NCBI GenBank assembly: GCA_033819885.1
Contig: JAQYUZ010000050.1
Span: 54,732 to 118,731 of the forward strand
Reading direction: 5' to 3'
Source: Microbotryomycetes sp. JL201
Lineage: Eukaryota; Basidiomycota; Microbotryomycetes
DNA: 64,000 nt
Below, piece by piece: positions 1 through 11,829 of this stretch. The first letter of the stretch is position 1. The number at the start of each line of letters is the position of its first letter. A program made the translations under genes and the position numbers. The notes beneath the pieces were generated by a model. The model was not told where the DNA came from and ran no database searches. It saw only the letters and a program-made list of their open reading frames with translations.

Positions 1-849
1 GGCTTTTGGCATCCCCCTCAGAACATACACGCATGAGGTCAGCCGCGATTCACTCACGTGCAGCCGACATTGACCTGACGTTCGCATCCCGCAGATCGTC
101 ACACTCTGGTACAGGCCACCTTGTGTTCTGCTGGGCGGTAGACACTACACAACAGCGGTGAGACCTCGCGGTGACCCTGTGCTTAGAGTATTTCATCTGA
201 TTCGTGTGAGCAACCAGGTCGACGTCTGGTCCTGCGGAACGATCTTTGCCGAGATGGCCGTGAGCACTTTGTCATTGCCCTTCAGACGTCATGAAGCTGA
301 CGAAGAACCTTTCTGATTGCAGTCTGGAGTGCCATTGATTCCCGGCGACTCTGAAATTGACCAGATTTTCAAGACATTCAGGTGCGCGAGCCCTTGCCCT
401 GTACAAAGGTCCTATTTCTAATCATCTCGATCTGTGCGCAGACTACTGGGAACTCCGTCGACAGACGCCTGGCCTGGTCTGTCTCAGATGCCCGATTTCA
501 AGACGGCATTCCCAAAGTGGAGACCTCAGAACTTGCAAGAAGTGCTGCCCGATATGGAACCAACGGCCATTCACTTGCTTCAGAGAATGCTCGTTTATGA
601 TCCACAGTTTCGTGTCTCGGGTGCGTTGGTCCAGTTTAGCTCGTGCGCACAGGCAGTGAGGCTGACTGATGCTGCCTTTGTCGCCCAGCCAAACGCGCTC
701 TCGACCATCCGTACTTTACTGCTGGCCGGTCTTTCTGTCCATCGCTCGGCTCTTACAACCCCGCCACTTGCTTCCCACCGACTACACACGCCAGTCGGTC
801 TGCAGCTGGCTCTGCACAAGGCGGCTTGATGGCCAGTCCAATTCAATGA
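1..849 (+). CDS. CDK1: CDK1/Cdc28-type cyclin-dependent kinase, 3' part (5' end outside window)
   Basis: This is the C-lobe of the serine/threonine kinase that drives the cell cycle with cyclins. I read exons at about 1-37, 95-157, 218-259, 323-381, 442-620 and 689-849, all with GT-AG introns. The first exon gives the activation segment FGIPLRTYTHE, which is CDK1/2-like and keeps the T-loop threonine. Then come TLWYR, VDVWSCGTIFAEM, IPGDSEIDQIFKTFR, LLGTPS, PDFKTAFPKW and RVSAKRALDHPYF, matching CDK1 better than Pho85 or Kin28. Two oddities: the usual APE triplet after WYR reads PPC, and the chain runs about 35 residues past HPYF to a TGA at 847-849, where CDK1 normally ends after about ten. 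The N-lobe with the PSTAIRE helix and the HRD/DFG motifs lies outside the window. Confidence 0.85.
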
Positions 850-1181
850 TCGAATCTGGCACGTGTCCTCGTGTTTGGCTCTGTTTCTATGTATCTCGAC
901 GCTTTCATTTTCGCGTTCACGTTGGGCGTTCACGTTGCGCAAGACTGCTTCTCTGCACAACGTGTTTTGTGCTTGCAAGCCGGCGTTCACGTCCGCTCTC
1001 TTCTCGGCTTCTTGCCCTGTATCGCATGCATCATGTAATACCACCTCCATCTCGCTCAGCAACGGTCGTACGCGCAACCAATCCCGGGCATCTATGCTTG
1101 ATAAATGCATCCACACATGCTGCTCTAACCTATCTCTAAACGACCAATCTTGTACAAGACCAACAGATCCGTCAAATGAAT
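850..1181. other. Convergent intergenic region (CDK1 / SSZ1)
   Basis: About 330 bases between two genes whose 3' ends face each other. It should hold both 3' UTRs and polyadenylation signals. I see no conserved coding or RNA gene in it; open frames here run across the kinase exon and show no family motif. Confidence 0.5.
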
Positions 1182-3152
1182 CTAAAAGCTCCCTTCGACA
1201 ACCTTGCCAGTACCTTGTGACACTTTGATCTGACCCTTGCCACCCTGCAACACGACGATCGACAACCTAACCTTGTCCTGACTGGTTTCGTCAACTTGAA
1301 ACAAGACGTCAGTCAAAGCTTTGACAGACTTTGTCTTGAGCGTCTTGACTTGTTCAGGTTCGTCATCGCTAAACTCGTCTTCGTCATCTCCAGCGTGTCC
1401 GTTTGATTGCTTGGTGGGTTCAGGTTGTTGAACGTCAACGTACTGTTGACCTTCGTGGAACGACAACAAGACTTGTTTGGCGCCCTTGGCAGGTGCAAAC
1501 TCGATGATTCGTCGAACGGGCAAAGGTGAATTTGCCTCGATCACAGTCGAGAATTCGTCACCGACGACGATACCGATAGGCGAAGTTGTCGTCGACGCAG
1601 ACAAGATGCCACTGTCAGACTGAAGTGCCCGTTGCAGCAGTCCAACGTTCTCGGGCTGCAACAGTGTTTGAGCTTGCAACGCCAAACCTCGCGCAAGGAC
1701 CTCATCGGGCTCGATCCTGTTTTGGACGGTCGTGACGTCCTCATCAAACAAATCAAACAGCTTGTTGGCGAGCGATGGCATCTTGCTCGCGCCACCAACA
1801 AGCACGACCTCTTGGATTTGAAGCGGCTCGAGTTTGGCTTGTTCGACAGCGTCGCCGACCTTTGCGACGATGCGAGAGTAGACTGCGTTCGAGAGCAGGT
1901 CGAACCTTGTCCTGTTGACTGAACCGTGAAAGTCCATGCCGTCGGCGAGCGACTCGATTGAGCAAGGCGCCGACGTGCTGGCCGACAAAGATTTTTTGGT
2001 CGACTCGACAGCGAGCTTCAGCTTCATTTGTGCCCGATGGTTGGACGCGTCGACCGTCACCTTGGTCTTTTTCGTAAACTCTTTCGAGAACCAGTCCATG
2101 AGCTTTTCGTCAAACAAGTCGCCGCCGAGTGTCGAATCGGTCACAGTCGAAAGCGGCACAAACAAGCCGTCGCGAACGGCGACGACAGTGACGGTGGTCG
2201 ATGTGCCTCCGACGTCGAGAACGACCGTGTTGCGATCGATTGACGGCGTCGAATCGGTTTCGGTCAATGCCGTCTGTGCGTACGCTGTCAAAGCTGAAGC
2301 ACTCTCTGGAATCGTCTGTGCGACCTTGATTTGCGCTTCCTCCGCAGCTTTGACGAGGGCATCGATCTGCTTCTGTGAGAACTCTGAAGGGACGGACAAG
2401 ACGGCCGTCGTAATGTCGCGGCCAATAAAGTCGGTGGCGTACGACAAAAGTACCTTGAGGTATCTGACGGCACACTCGTGTGCGGTCAAGGTCAAGGGCT
2501 TGCCGTCATATTCGACGGTGAATGCAGGCTCGCCGTTATGGTCAACGATGGGGGCCGAGTTGTGGGGTTGCTTGACGGACTTGACTTCGTCGTACCTGGA
2601 GCGAGAGGAATGTCAATACAGCCCTCATTGCACACGTATGTCGAGCTCACGTCTTGCCAAGCAGGTTTCTGAAACCCAAAATCGTGTTTGCGGGGTTTCG
2701 AACAAGCTGTGTCCGTGCAGGCACACCAGAATACTGCCAAGCGCGAAAGGAAAGAGCGTTAGCCGGGCTAGCCGATGGAAAGGCTCAGGGATTGCATGAC
2801 GCAGAGACGGACTTCTTCGGTCCCGTTGAATGACAATGCTGTTGCGATTTGTCGCTCGCCGTCGTCGTTTGCGATACAGTCGGCCAAGCCCTCCTAACAA
2901 ACGCGAGCACGTCCAAGGACTCGTTCAATCAGCATGTGAGGCCACAAGGATAGAGCAGCAGCGCGAACTGACCTTGTTGATGACTGCGACGGACGAGAAT
3001 GACTGTCCAAAGTTGATGCCGCACGCGGCCGGACGAGTGTCCTTGACCTGCTCAACTTCGCGCGGCTGCGGCGTCGCTGTGCCACTCGCCACGCGCGAGT
3101 TGTTGGCCGTGCTCTTCTTGCTAGAGCCCTTTTGTCCCTTTTTGGGTGCCAT
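1182..3152 (-). CDS. SSZ1: Ssz1, Hsp70-like subunit of the ribosome-associated complex
   Basis: Ssz1 is an atypical Hsp70 that pairs with the J-protein zuotin on ribosomes to help fold nascent chains. Exons on the minus strand are 2973-3152, 2813-2893, 2651-2733 and 1182-2595, giving 585 residues. The start gives MAPKKGQKGSSKK followed by ACGINFGQSFSSVAVINK, the Hsp70 phosphate-1 region in its Ssz1 form. Then follow LADCIANDDGERQIATAL, ARTQLVRNPANTI, VLDVGGTSTTVTVVAV and VVLVGGASKMPSLANKLFDLF, so the actin-like ATPase fold is complete. The C-terminal part is divergent, with an acidic DDEDEFSDDEPEQ insert, as expected for a protein without a normal substrate-binding domain. Divergent from RCF1. 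Confidence 0.9.
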
Positions 3153-3709
3153 CGTCGGTTGTCTGCTAAGGACGGACCGCGGACTGGCTCGTTCGCGACT
3201 TTTTTGAAGCCGCAGCAAAACACAGGAGGTCACTGCTGCTCGATCGGCAATCATGAAGGTAGCGCAAAGGAAGCACGACAGTGAACGCAAGCTGCTGCCA
3301 TCGACAAGCTGATCGTATGCACTGCTGAGCGATGCTCGGCGCCGAACCAGCTGAGCCTCGCAGTCAGCCTTGAGGCTCGGACCAGCTGCAGGAGCTCAAT
3401 TACTGCCCCGCCGTAACATAATCGCGAGCACCTCGAGCTCATTTCCATTCTCACGGCCCCTCAATCTGCTCACGAAACAGCCCGGCGACAATCGGCACTC
3501 CCTTGACGTCTGCACTCGCGCATCGCAAGTCGTCTGACGTCGACCATCGTCTGCACGCGACCGCACTGACTGCCCAAGAGCAGCTCATCTTGTGAGCACA
3601 GATGTGACAGACAACTTCTGCGCTAGCTGGCTCACATGACTTGCTCGTGAATCGCACTCGCAGCTCAAGACGGTCTTGAGCCTACGTCGCTCAATCCAAG
3701 ATTGCAAGC
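3153..3709. promoter_or_regulatory. Divergent promoter region SSZ1 / RCF1
   Basis: About 557 bases between two divergent starts. It should hold the promoters and 5' UTRs of both genes. No TATA box or other element could be assigned with confidence, and no conserved coding sequence was seen. Confidence 0.45.
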
Positions 3710-4240
3710 ATGGTCGGCACCTACACACCTGATCCGACACCATCAGAAGATTGGGAGAGCGCGCCGATTGTGCCTGTCGTTAAACGCGAATCCACCTGGG
3801 ACAAGTTCTCGCGCAAGTTCAAGGACGAACCGTTAGTGCCAATCGGCAAGTCGCAGCATGACTGCACTACGGATCCTGGCCCACTACCATGCTGAGACCA
3901 TTTGGGCGTCGCTGGCAGGTATTGTCGCCACCGTTGCCGCCCTTCTCGGTGCCACCCGTTCGCTGCAGCAGGGCAATAGGACAGAGTTCAACAAGTTTTT
4001 GAGGTACCGTGTCGCGGCGCAAGGCTTGACCGTCATGGCCGCTCTCGGTCCGTACCACAGTCGTTCTCAAATCGCGCATCTACCTCGGCTAATTCATAGT
4101 TTGCCTTTGTCCTCTCAGGTGGATCAGTCTACTATCAAGCAGAGCGGAGACAGAAAAAGGCCAGGGAAGAGGCGGCTAGGAGAGAGATGGCGGTGACGGC
4201 AGAATCAGCGAGCGGCGACGCTGGACCGCGACAAGTGTGA
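3710..4240 (+). CDS. RCF1: Rcf1, HIG1-domain respiratory supercomplex factor
   Basis: Small inner-mitochondrial-membrane protein that helps assemble cytochrome c oxidase and III-IV supercomplexes. Exons 3710-3845, 3919-4047 and 4119-4240 give 128 residues. The N-terminus has STWDKFSRKFKDEPLVPIG, the entry to the HIG1 domain. Two membrane helices follow around IVATVAALLGATRSL and YRVAAQGLTVMAALGGSVYY, joined by a short polar loop, and the charged tail begins AERRQKKAREEAARRE. The first intron must be spliced GC-AG: only a GCAAGT donor at 3846 with the acceptor ending at 3918 restores PIG-IVATV. The second intron is ordinary GT-AG. Convergent with the VMA22-like gene. Confidence 0.88.
3846..3918 (+). 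other. GC-AG intron in RCF1
   Basis: The donor reads GCAAGT and the acceptor GGCAG. Splicing here joins ATC-G to GT-ATT and restores the HIG1 motif PIGIVATVAALLG; no GT donor nearby keeps the frame. Confidence 0.75.
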
Positions 4241-4441
4241 TCTCGAGCCAAGGCAGCACAGCGCTGCAACCCTTTTGAACTGTACAATACTCTACTCGCT
4301 TCTTAAAGCTATGCATGACGGTCGCTTGCACTGTTGGTACAACAAAAGAGTGACTTCCGGGCGAGCAAAAGTCCGCAATCTCCGTATGTGCGATCCGTCT
4401 ATCGAACGAGCTCCGGGCACCTTCTGCTTTGTGAGCCATGC

Positions 4442-5256
4442 TCATACGCTGTGTGAGGTGTCAATTTGATCCGCCGCCAATGCCATTTTACGAAGTCTCT
4501 TCTTCTCTCTGCCAATGGTCCTCTCGAGCGCTTCCACTCTCACTCTAGCTTCCACGAGCTGGACGCTTTGCTTTGCAGCGCGCGTGAACGACTGTTGCGC
4601 CTGACGCAAGGGGGGAGGTGGAAATGCCGAGAACTGAGCGAGTGGCGACCGAGACTGTTTGGTATCAGCTTCCCGAGATGCAGGCTTTGGCGCATCAGAA
4701 ACAGTCGATTGCTCTGTTGTCGAATTTGACAATCGTCTTCGACGAAGATTTGGAGAGCTGGAACGGGGTCTCGCCGATGGAACGGGCTGAACATTGTCCT
4801 GCGTTGTCAAAGTGACGCTCCCGTCTCGCCTATTTGTGGCTGATGTGTCTTTGGCGACAGATTCATCGTCTTCTTGTACAGATCTGCATGTGCGAGAGGC
4901 AGGTCAATCCTTGCCGAATGGCGAGTTCGCATCGCGCCTCGACCAACATTGTCCACTGCGGCGTCGTCTCGCTCAAATCGTAGCTTGATGCTCCAATTCG
5001 TGTAGGACCCAATGCAAGCTTTGCTTTTGCTAACTGAAAATAGCCCTAGACGATGGCGGCACATTCAGCTTTGAGGGCCGAAAGGCCTCGTCGTTCCCTG
5101 GAGCGTGTGCGTTTTCCGCGTGAGTGTGCCCTCGAATGCACCACTCACCTCTTTGAGCGCCACTGCAAGCTGCTGTTGAGCTTGTTGATAGACATCCAGC
5201 GCAGCGAGGTACTCGACGAGCAAGTCATCCAGAGTGTCAGAGTCGGACTCTGTCAT
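4442..5256 (-). CDS. Vma22/CCDC115-like V-ATPase assembly factor
   Basis: Vma22 works in the ER on assembly of the V-ATPase membrane sector. Exons on the minus strand are 5149-5256, 4948-5045 and 4442-4883, giving 215 residues. The N-terminus reads MTESDSDTLDDLLVEYL then ALDVYQQAQQQLAVALKE, a coiled coil, followed by GYFQLAKAKLALGP, which resembles the family's short Gly-[YF]-x-[SQ]-LA-[KR]-A motif. The middle is Ser/Arg-rich and the end is a basic coiled coil around ARVRVEALERTIGREKKRLRKMA. The second intron uses an unusual GTTGGT donor. An upstream in-frame ATG near 5329 would add about 24 residues. The family call rests on the short N-terminal pattern, so it is tentative. Confidence 0.6.
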
Positions 5257-5613
5257 CAAGCCGGTTTCAACGCGGCGAATCGAATTCGATCCTGTGCTGA
5301 AACGTAGAGAAGTTTGGCTCCGTGGCATTGAAAGGATCGCGGGCGCCCGCGCCTCCAGCCAAAACGCATGCTGCGCAAAAGTGCTTACATTCAGCTCCTG
5401 CTTTATACCCGGCATCCGCCCCCCACGGTGTGCGACTGAGATTGCGCGCAAACTATCTTTGTAGCTGCACAAGACGATCACCTCTTGCGTTGCAGCCTCC
5501 GAGCCATCGACGCTGGCGACGGGCGATCGACGCAGCTGCAGAGGTGCATGGAAGGTCCGCGGCATCCACGCGATGTTCGAGATGATTGGAATGGACCATC
5601 TCGAGGGCCGTCA
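5257..5613. promoter_or_regulatory. Divergent promoter region VMA22-like / SNT1
   Basis: About 357 bases between divergent starts. It may include an N-terminal extension of the VMA22-like frame. No defined element could be named. Confidence 0.4.
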
Positions 5614-8600
5614 ATGAGCCGAGACCGGTTAGTAGCAGGGCAATTGACGGTTTTAGACCGACACAAAACAAGGCCCGTAATGGCGCGAATAGCATCAGAA
5701 ACGGGACTTGTCTTGGTGCCGTGCAGCTCACAGCAGTACTGACACATGCTACCTACGCGTGCTCTCGCGTGTGCAGGCCTGCGCCGCGCTACGGACGAGA
5801 TGCGCGTGACTCGCCGCCCGGTCGGTACGCGTCGTCAGGCGGTCCATGGCCCCGCGAGCGGTATCGTAGCCCGCCACCTGCACTGCCTGGATCCCAGTCG
5901 CACTCGTCCGCCGGACCATCCTCGCTATCACGTGACAGATGGGTACGAGGGCTTTGGGACCGCCCGAATGACCATGCCAGCGGCAGTAGGTGGGAGGGAC
6001 GGTCTTATGCGCCAGTAAGGGACGACTATCGACCTACAAGGAGGGAAGACGACCGAGATCGCGATTGGGAACGGGACCGCAAACTGCCAACTGGACCGTC
6101 TCGGCCCTTTGTGCCAGACAATGCTCGCTCGAGAGGCTCAAGCAGCAGCGGCACGTTTCAAATCCCGTACAGGAATCGTGTGACCCCTTATAGAAGGGGC
6201 AGAGGGGACGCCTCGGATGATGAGGACGGGTATCCGCCGCGACGACCTATCTCGCGACCAGGCTCGAAAGCATCCGACAAATATCCTGAACATAGAACAG
6301 AGTGAGTACATCGCTCCTTATGGCAGACTTGCTTTGCTGACCAATCGCTATCTGCAGCGATCGGCGTTCAGAGGATCGACCGCAACAAGCGATAGACCCG
6401 CCCAAAACTGTGCCTGCGCCTGCCGGAAGCGACAACTTGCGCCGTCGTCACCGATCGATGTCTCCTGGAGAACTCTCGGAAGGTCAAATACCGACGTCGA
6501 CCAGGTCGCCCACCCGATCAAGGTCGAGAACGCCGCAATTGCCTCCGCACGAAATGACACCGACATCCCACCTGGAAGTCGAAGAGCGATCGAGGCAGTC
6601 AGATGTTCGAGATCTCGCTACCACTCGCGAAGAATGCACGGTGACGATCGCTCCAGCTCAGCCCTCCGACACCATTCCGCTCGTGTCCGATAAAACAGCG
6701 CCTATAAATTCGACCGAGCAAGGTACGACATCGGACTCAGAGGCAGTTGCACCCAAAGGCAACCGGCTCGGCTCGCCCGCGGATAGAGAACCCAAGACTC
6801 CGTCTGCCTCGCCGACGACAGAAGCCTCAGCGATTAGAGTCGAGCCAACAGCGGCAGCGGAGACAAGAGTCACTATGACGCTTGCAGAGCCTTTACAGCC
6901 AGTGGTCACGGCATCGGCAGATACACGCGCCGATGTCGAGGCGCAAGCGACAAGGCCAGAACCCGAAGTCACATCGTTTGTGTTGGAGCGACTGTTATCA
7001 CCACCACATCGACCACTCACTGAGGCGGAACCGTATTCTTCTCGACACGTTCCGGGGCCGCTGGCGCACGATGAGCGGGCGGGAGCGCTAGGCATGCAGC
7101 TGGTATCCCCCTCCTCGCCCCTCACCTCTCTGCCCCCAACGAGTCCAGCCATCTTGCGACAGCAGCCATTTTCTCCTACCTCTATCGGCCCGACTTTGAA
7201 TGGTGCCTTGCTGCCACCAATTGATCTCTATGATCGACCCGGGATCGCCGAGGAGCCGAAGGAGGAGCAAGCTGTTGCAATGGACCTCGACGAGCAGGGC
7301 ACCACTACAGCAGCCTCTGTCCAAGAGCGGGACGAAGACGACTCGACTGAGGGTACGCGACGTGGACCGAGTCCACAAGAGATGCAATCCCCACCACAGC
7401 CCGAATCGCCACCGAATCACTTCAAAGCCGTGCTGCTAGACGTTATCGCCGCCAATCCTGCCGACGACGGAGTCGCAAACGCTGTCATAGTCGACAATCG
7501 CGCTAGAACGAAAGAAGAGCGCGCCAAAGCAGATGTGCGACCCCGCAAACCGACCGAGTTTCTCTTGTCGGACAACGACGAAGCGCTGCACGCCAAGATG
7601 CTTCCGTTGTTACTCAGAAAATTCGAGGCTCGAGAGCAACGTCGTGGCGTTAAGATGGTGGATTTGCGAAACCAGTACAAACAGTTCAACGAAGACTGGT
7701 CAGCGCACTGCAAACGGCTTGATCAGATCAAGGCACGCATACAGAAACGGAACCAGCCCTCTACAGTACCTCAGACGCCTGCGATTGACGGCGCCGGCCT
7801 GCCGTTCTATCCTGAACCCACCACTCCGGGACCGTCAATTGCGACTGGTCGTGCAAACCGGCGAAGCGCAGTCGCCGGCGGCAATTTTGGCTATGGCGAC
7901 GCGGTCAGGTCCGAAGCCGAATTTCTCGAGATCCTTGCAAGCTTGGAGACGGCTGACATGCGCGATCCGACTGTGCGCGCGACTCGAACGGCTGCCGTCG
8001 TCCCCGACATGATTATTGACGACACCGAGCGTCGCGAGTTCATCGGACTTGATGTCGACTGTCGACGCAGAGTGGACAACCCGGTTGAATTTTACGGCAT
8101 CAGGGCCCCTCTTGATCTCTGGACGGAAGACGAGGTGCAAGTGTTTTGCAAGCGATTCTCGGCGTACCCGAAGCAGTTTGGCAAGATTGCTGCCGCGTTG
8201 CCGGACAAATCGACCGCTCAATGCGTGCTGTTCTATTACCGCATGAAAAACACGATCGACTTTCGCAGCTTGTCTGATCGGCGTGGACCGAATGGCAAGC
8301 GTCGCAAGCCAAAGCGAAAATTGCTTACAATGGACGGCGACAAAAGAGGTTCGTCGTTGCTGTCCAACTTGCAACGGATGCAAGCAGACGACCGAGAAGA
8401 AGACGATGGCGGAGACAGTCCTCCACCGTCGCCACAAGCGACTCGACGACTGTTGCCGTCAGAGAATGCTCAAGTTTTTCGTCCGCCAGATTTCAGCATA
8501 CGAGACGATTTCAACGACAGTTTGAACGGGGCGTACGAGGATGACGATTCGTACTTTGCCAGACCAATCAAGCCCGGCAAAGGTCAGAAGACGCCGCGAG

Positions 8601-9955
8601 GTCGAGAAGCTGCGCTGGACGTGGGGTATGACGGCATTTCAGGCGGATTCGCAGGTGGCGACGATGTCGACGATGGCCCTTTCGTGACGCCTGGCGTCGC
8701 TGAAGACAAAGTGCGCAAACGCAAGCAGTCTCGAGCCGAAATGGGCGTGTCGGACGGCGAAGACTACACTCCAAGAGGCGCAACCGGCCAATCCGGTGCT
8801 CCGAGTCTCGGCAGTAAACGCAAGTCGGGAACATCGTCGTATTGGAGTGTCGCCGAGCGGACAGAGATTCTGAGGCTGCTTGGCGTGCATGGGAAGGATT
8901 GGACCAAGATCGCCGAGCATATGGGAAACAAGACCGCTATCCAATGTCGCAATGTGAGTAGCCGGTGTAATGCTACGAACCTGGCGCTTGACTGATCGTG
9001 ATCTCTCTTGTCCTTACAGTGGTACCAGAATAGTGAGAAAATCAAGATGAGGTTTAATGTTTCAGGAACTGGACTGATATTTGCTTTGATTTGCAGACGT
9101 CAAGAAACTCAAGCTTGAAGCGGTGGTACGTGGCGCTGGCCAAGGCGACAGCGAATCGGGTGGTTCACCAATGCCGACGCCCAACGAAGAGTATACCGTG
9201 AGCAGTCCGAATAGCGTATGACGTCCACATGGCTGCTCACTGATGCAATTGAATTGCAGGCACCACCCGGTACGCGGTCTGCAGATGGTCAGGCTATCGC
9301 CACTGGCCCTCGAGCGGGTTTCTTCCTGCCCGACCAGAAAGCAGGGGACAGCGTTGTTCGAGCCGGCATGCAGATCCGCAACCTACTGAATGATGATGGT
9401 GCACCAGACGAGAAGGCCAATCCGAGTGGCGAAGACTGGTTCGGAGGCAACGAGGATGGCGGCAGCGCCACGACCGAAGAAGAGATCGAGCAGCGAGACG
9501 CTGCAGCTCGTGATCCTCTTGCCCGACCTCACAGCATGCCGCACCCGTATGGACATGATCGGATGGCAGTCGACTCGGCAGACGCAACTCACAGGAGCTA
9601 CTATGCTCCCAACCCAACTTTGGCGCGCCTGGGCGCGGTTGCACCTCACTCTCAGTCTTTGCCGTCTCCTCTCGCGTCTTGGCATTCGTCGCCGGCTGGC
9701 TCGCCGTCTCCTGCGTATTCCCCGTATGGCACAGTTCCGAGTCGGCCACCGCCTTTCGAAGGCTTTCGGCCATACGATCGCCTCGCACGCGACGGTCAAC
9801 GTCCTGCCAGCGCGGGAGCCGCGCCACAGTCGACAGTGACCGATGACTACTTTGCGTCTCGCCCGCAATTTGCTGCTCCATTCGCGCACACGAGTGCGTA
9901 CGCGCCGGATCGTCATCAGAAACCTCGTCCAGATCAATTGTGGCCGCCACAGTAG
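5614..9955 (+). CDS. SNT1: Snt1-like SANT-domain protein (NCoR/SMRT family, Set3 histone deacetylase complex)
   Basis: Nuclear scaffold expected to recruit Set3C-type deacetylase to chromatin. Exons 5614-5627, 5777-6301, 6358-8953, 9020-9032, 9097-9197 and 9260-9955 give 1,314 residues. The N-terminal third is low-complexity (Arg/Ser/Pro/Asp-rich). A conserved block begins RKPTEFLLSDNDEALH and includes VDLRNQYKQFNEDW. The first SANT domain is DLWTEDEVQVFCKRFSAYPK to QCVLFYYRMKNTIDF. The second is SYWSVAERTEILRLLGVHGK-DWTKIAEHMGNKTAIQCRN, finished by a 13-nt microexon (9020-9032) encoding the WYQN join and then VKKLKLEAVV. Two SANT domains with a long disordered N-terminus is the family's architecture. 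The coding part of exon 1 is only 14 nt; this start was chosen because it gives MSRDRPAPRYGRDARDSPPG in frame. Confidence 0.85.
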
Positions 9956-10448
9956 TTGCGGTGAACTTTCATTACTTTTCGACTTTCAATCAAAGGCAAA
10001 ATTTTTCAGTCTCCTGTTTTAAGCTCCATGTTGTTCAAGTTGTCATGTTGGCGCCAGTATTGAAATTGCAAACAAGAAGTCATGCAGACATGCGGTGCAT
10101 GCATTGACCGTTGAGGCGTATGTGCGTGTGCGTTTGTGATTTCGCCGCGCTTCCAATTTTGGAGGCAGCCAATTTTAGCTTTGGACAGATCACAGCCGAC
10201 TCGTGTTGAACGACGTTTGCTTTGCTGTTCTACCACGAACGTGAATCGTCTCTGACAGAGAACAGCTGCAGTGAGTGTACAGGTGTGTGTGCGTCTTGTA
10301 GTAGGTCGTGCTCACCGTGTCGCGATCCTTGCTTGCGCTTTAGGAGCGCTCGCGCCAGTTCGCAGTACACACACCTACGAAGGGTCGCGTTCAATTCTTG
10401 CTTGCGTGCAAGCAGTCAGCCCTACACTGATCTCAATACTCTATCAAG
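9956..10448 (+). promoter_or_regulatory. Intergenic region upstream of the GPI-glycoprotein gene
   Basis: About 490 bases with the SNT1 3' end and the promoter of the glycoprotein gene. The 10020-10240 part is relatively AT-rich. No gene or RNA was recognised. Confidence 0.4.
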
Positions 10449-11829
10449 ATGCATAAATCTGTCATCACCAGCCTGCTCGTCTCGGGCGGTGCGTTGGCCG
10501 CAACAAGCGGCAGCAGCAGCAGCTCCAAAGTGGCACATGATGTGACTACCATCACAAGTGCGCCACCAACGCCAACAAGTACGGGACTGGCAGCACGTCA
10601 AGCAACTCCCTCACCCTTGACAGCGTACTCGTATGCGTACAATGACTTGCCCTATCAGATTAACCCCTACCCGTGAGCCTTTGGTGATCTGTTCAGCCCA
10701 TCGATCAAGGGCATGCGTTCTGACATGCGCGTGCTCGTAGCTATTTGCGGGGCCCTCAATCAGGGTACAACATCTGCAACTCGACAACAGAGGGTCCGGA
10801 CTCGCAATGCCAAACTGCGATCATGAACGATATTAACGACTTTTGCCTCTGGGGAGCTCCTGGATTGTCACCCAACGAAACAATCGGCGATATCGAAGCA
10901 GCTGTGGTCGCGTACTGCACCAAAGCCGGTCACGGCACGCGCGTCTTGCCTCCCAATGCAATCACGGGCCTTCAGATGATGCGCACTCCCGGCTACGTGC
11001 AGTGGGTGGGCAGGATCGACCAGACTGCTCTTGGCCTGCAAGCCAGCGATCCTGGAGGAGAACTGGATCCGCACGGCGCTGATCAGCTGGGCAACCCCCT
11101 TGGTGGCGCCGTATTTTCGCCTCTGATCGTCAACGACTCGACGAACGGCACGAGCATCAACGGTACAGACACTTCTACCTTGATGCAAGTCGTGCAGTGG
11201 AACAACTTCATTGGCAGCGACGTGTTTTGTTTCAAGTTGTGCACGTCGTCGGGTTACGAATTCTGCGAAAAGTAAGCCCGAATGACGCGACAAGAATTTG
11301 AATGCCGTCCTGACAACACTTTGATAGCCGTTACGATCTGCTTGGCTGCTCATACAATGCGCCCGCCGCGTATCAGGACGGGGTTTTCCTCGAGTGCCTT
11401 GGTGACAACCAAGATGTTGTCGGTACATACACCGGCTCCGACGGCCAGACTTCTACGTGGAGCCAGCCGAGCTCGCTTGATCCGAGCACGACACTTCCCT
11501 GGACCCCTCGCGTTCCTGCGTCGTCGAGCTGCACAACTTATGCTTCCAGTGATTTGTTCCCAGCCTCAAACTTGGGGTACCAGGCCAGCCTTGTCAGCGG
11601 CACGTCCGGAGCATCCGCTACAGCCAGTGGTGCGAGTGCTACTGGCGCGAGCGGCAGCGCCTCTGCTAGCGCCGGCTCTGGCTCCGGCATGGGCTCTGCT
11701 CAGCCCAGCGCCACTGCTTCGTCGGCTGGGTCACGATCACAGCCGACAAGTGCCGGCGCTAGCTTGAAGACAGGTGCCGTTGCCATTTCGGCAATTGTCG
11801 CCATGTCTCTTGCTTTGGTGCTCGCTTGA
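10449..11829 (+). CDS. Secreted GPI-anchored glycoprotein, macrophage-activating-glycoprotein-like
   Basis: Predicted cell-surface protein of unknown biochemical role. Exons 10449-10672, 10741-11271 and 11328-11829 give 418 residues. The N-terminus MHKSVITSLLVSGGALAATS is a signal peptide followed by a Ser/Thr-rich stretch. The core reads LRGPQSGYNICNSTTEGPDS, DINDFCLWGAP, AYCTKAGHGTRVLP, GYVQWVGRIDQT and GGELDPHGADQLGNPLGG, which I recognise from basidiomycete proteins annotated as macrophage-activating glycoprotein. Several N-x-S/T sites and paired cysteines are present. The C-terminal 100 residues are Ser/Ala/Gly/Thr-rich and end in the hydrophobic run TGAVAISAIVAMSLALVLA, a typical GPI signal. 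Substrate or partner unknown. Confidence 0.8.
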
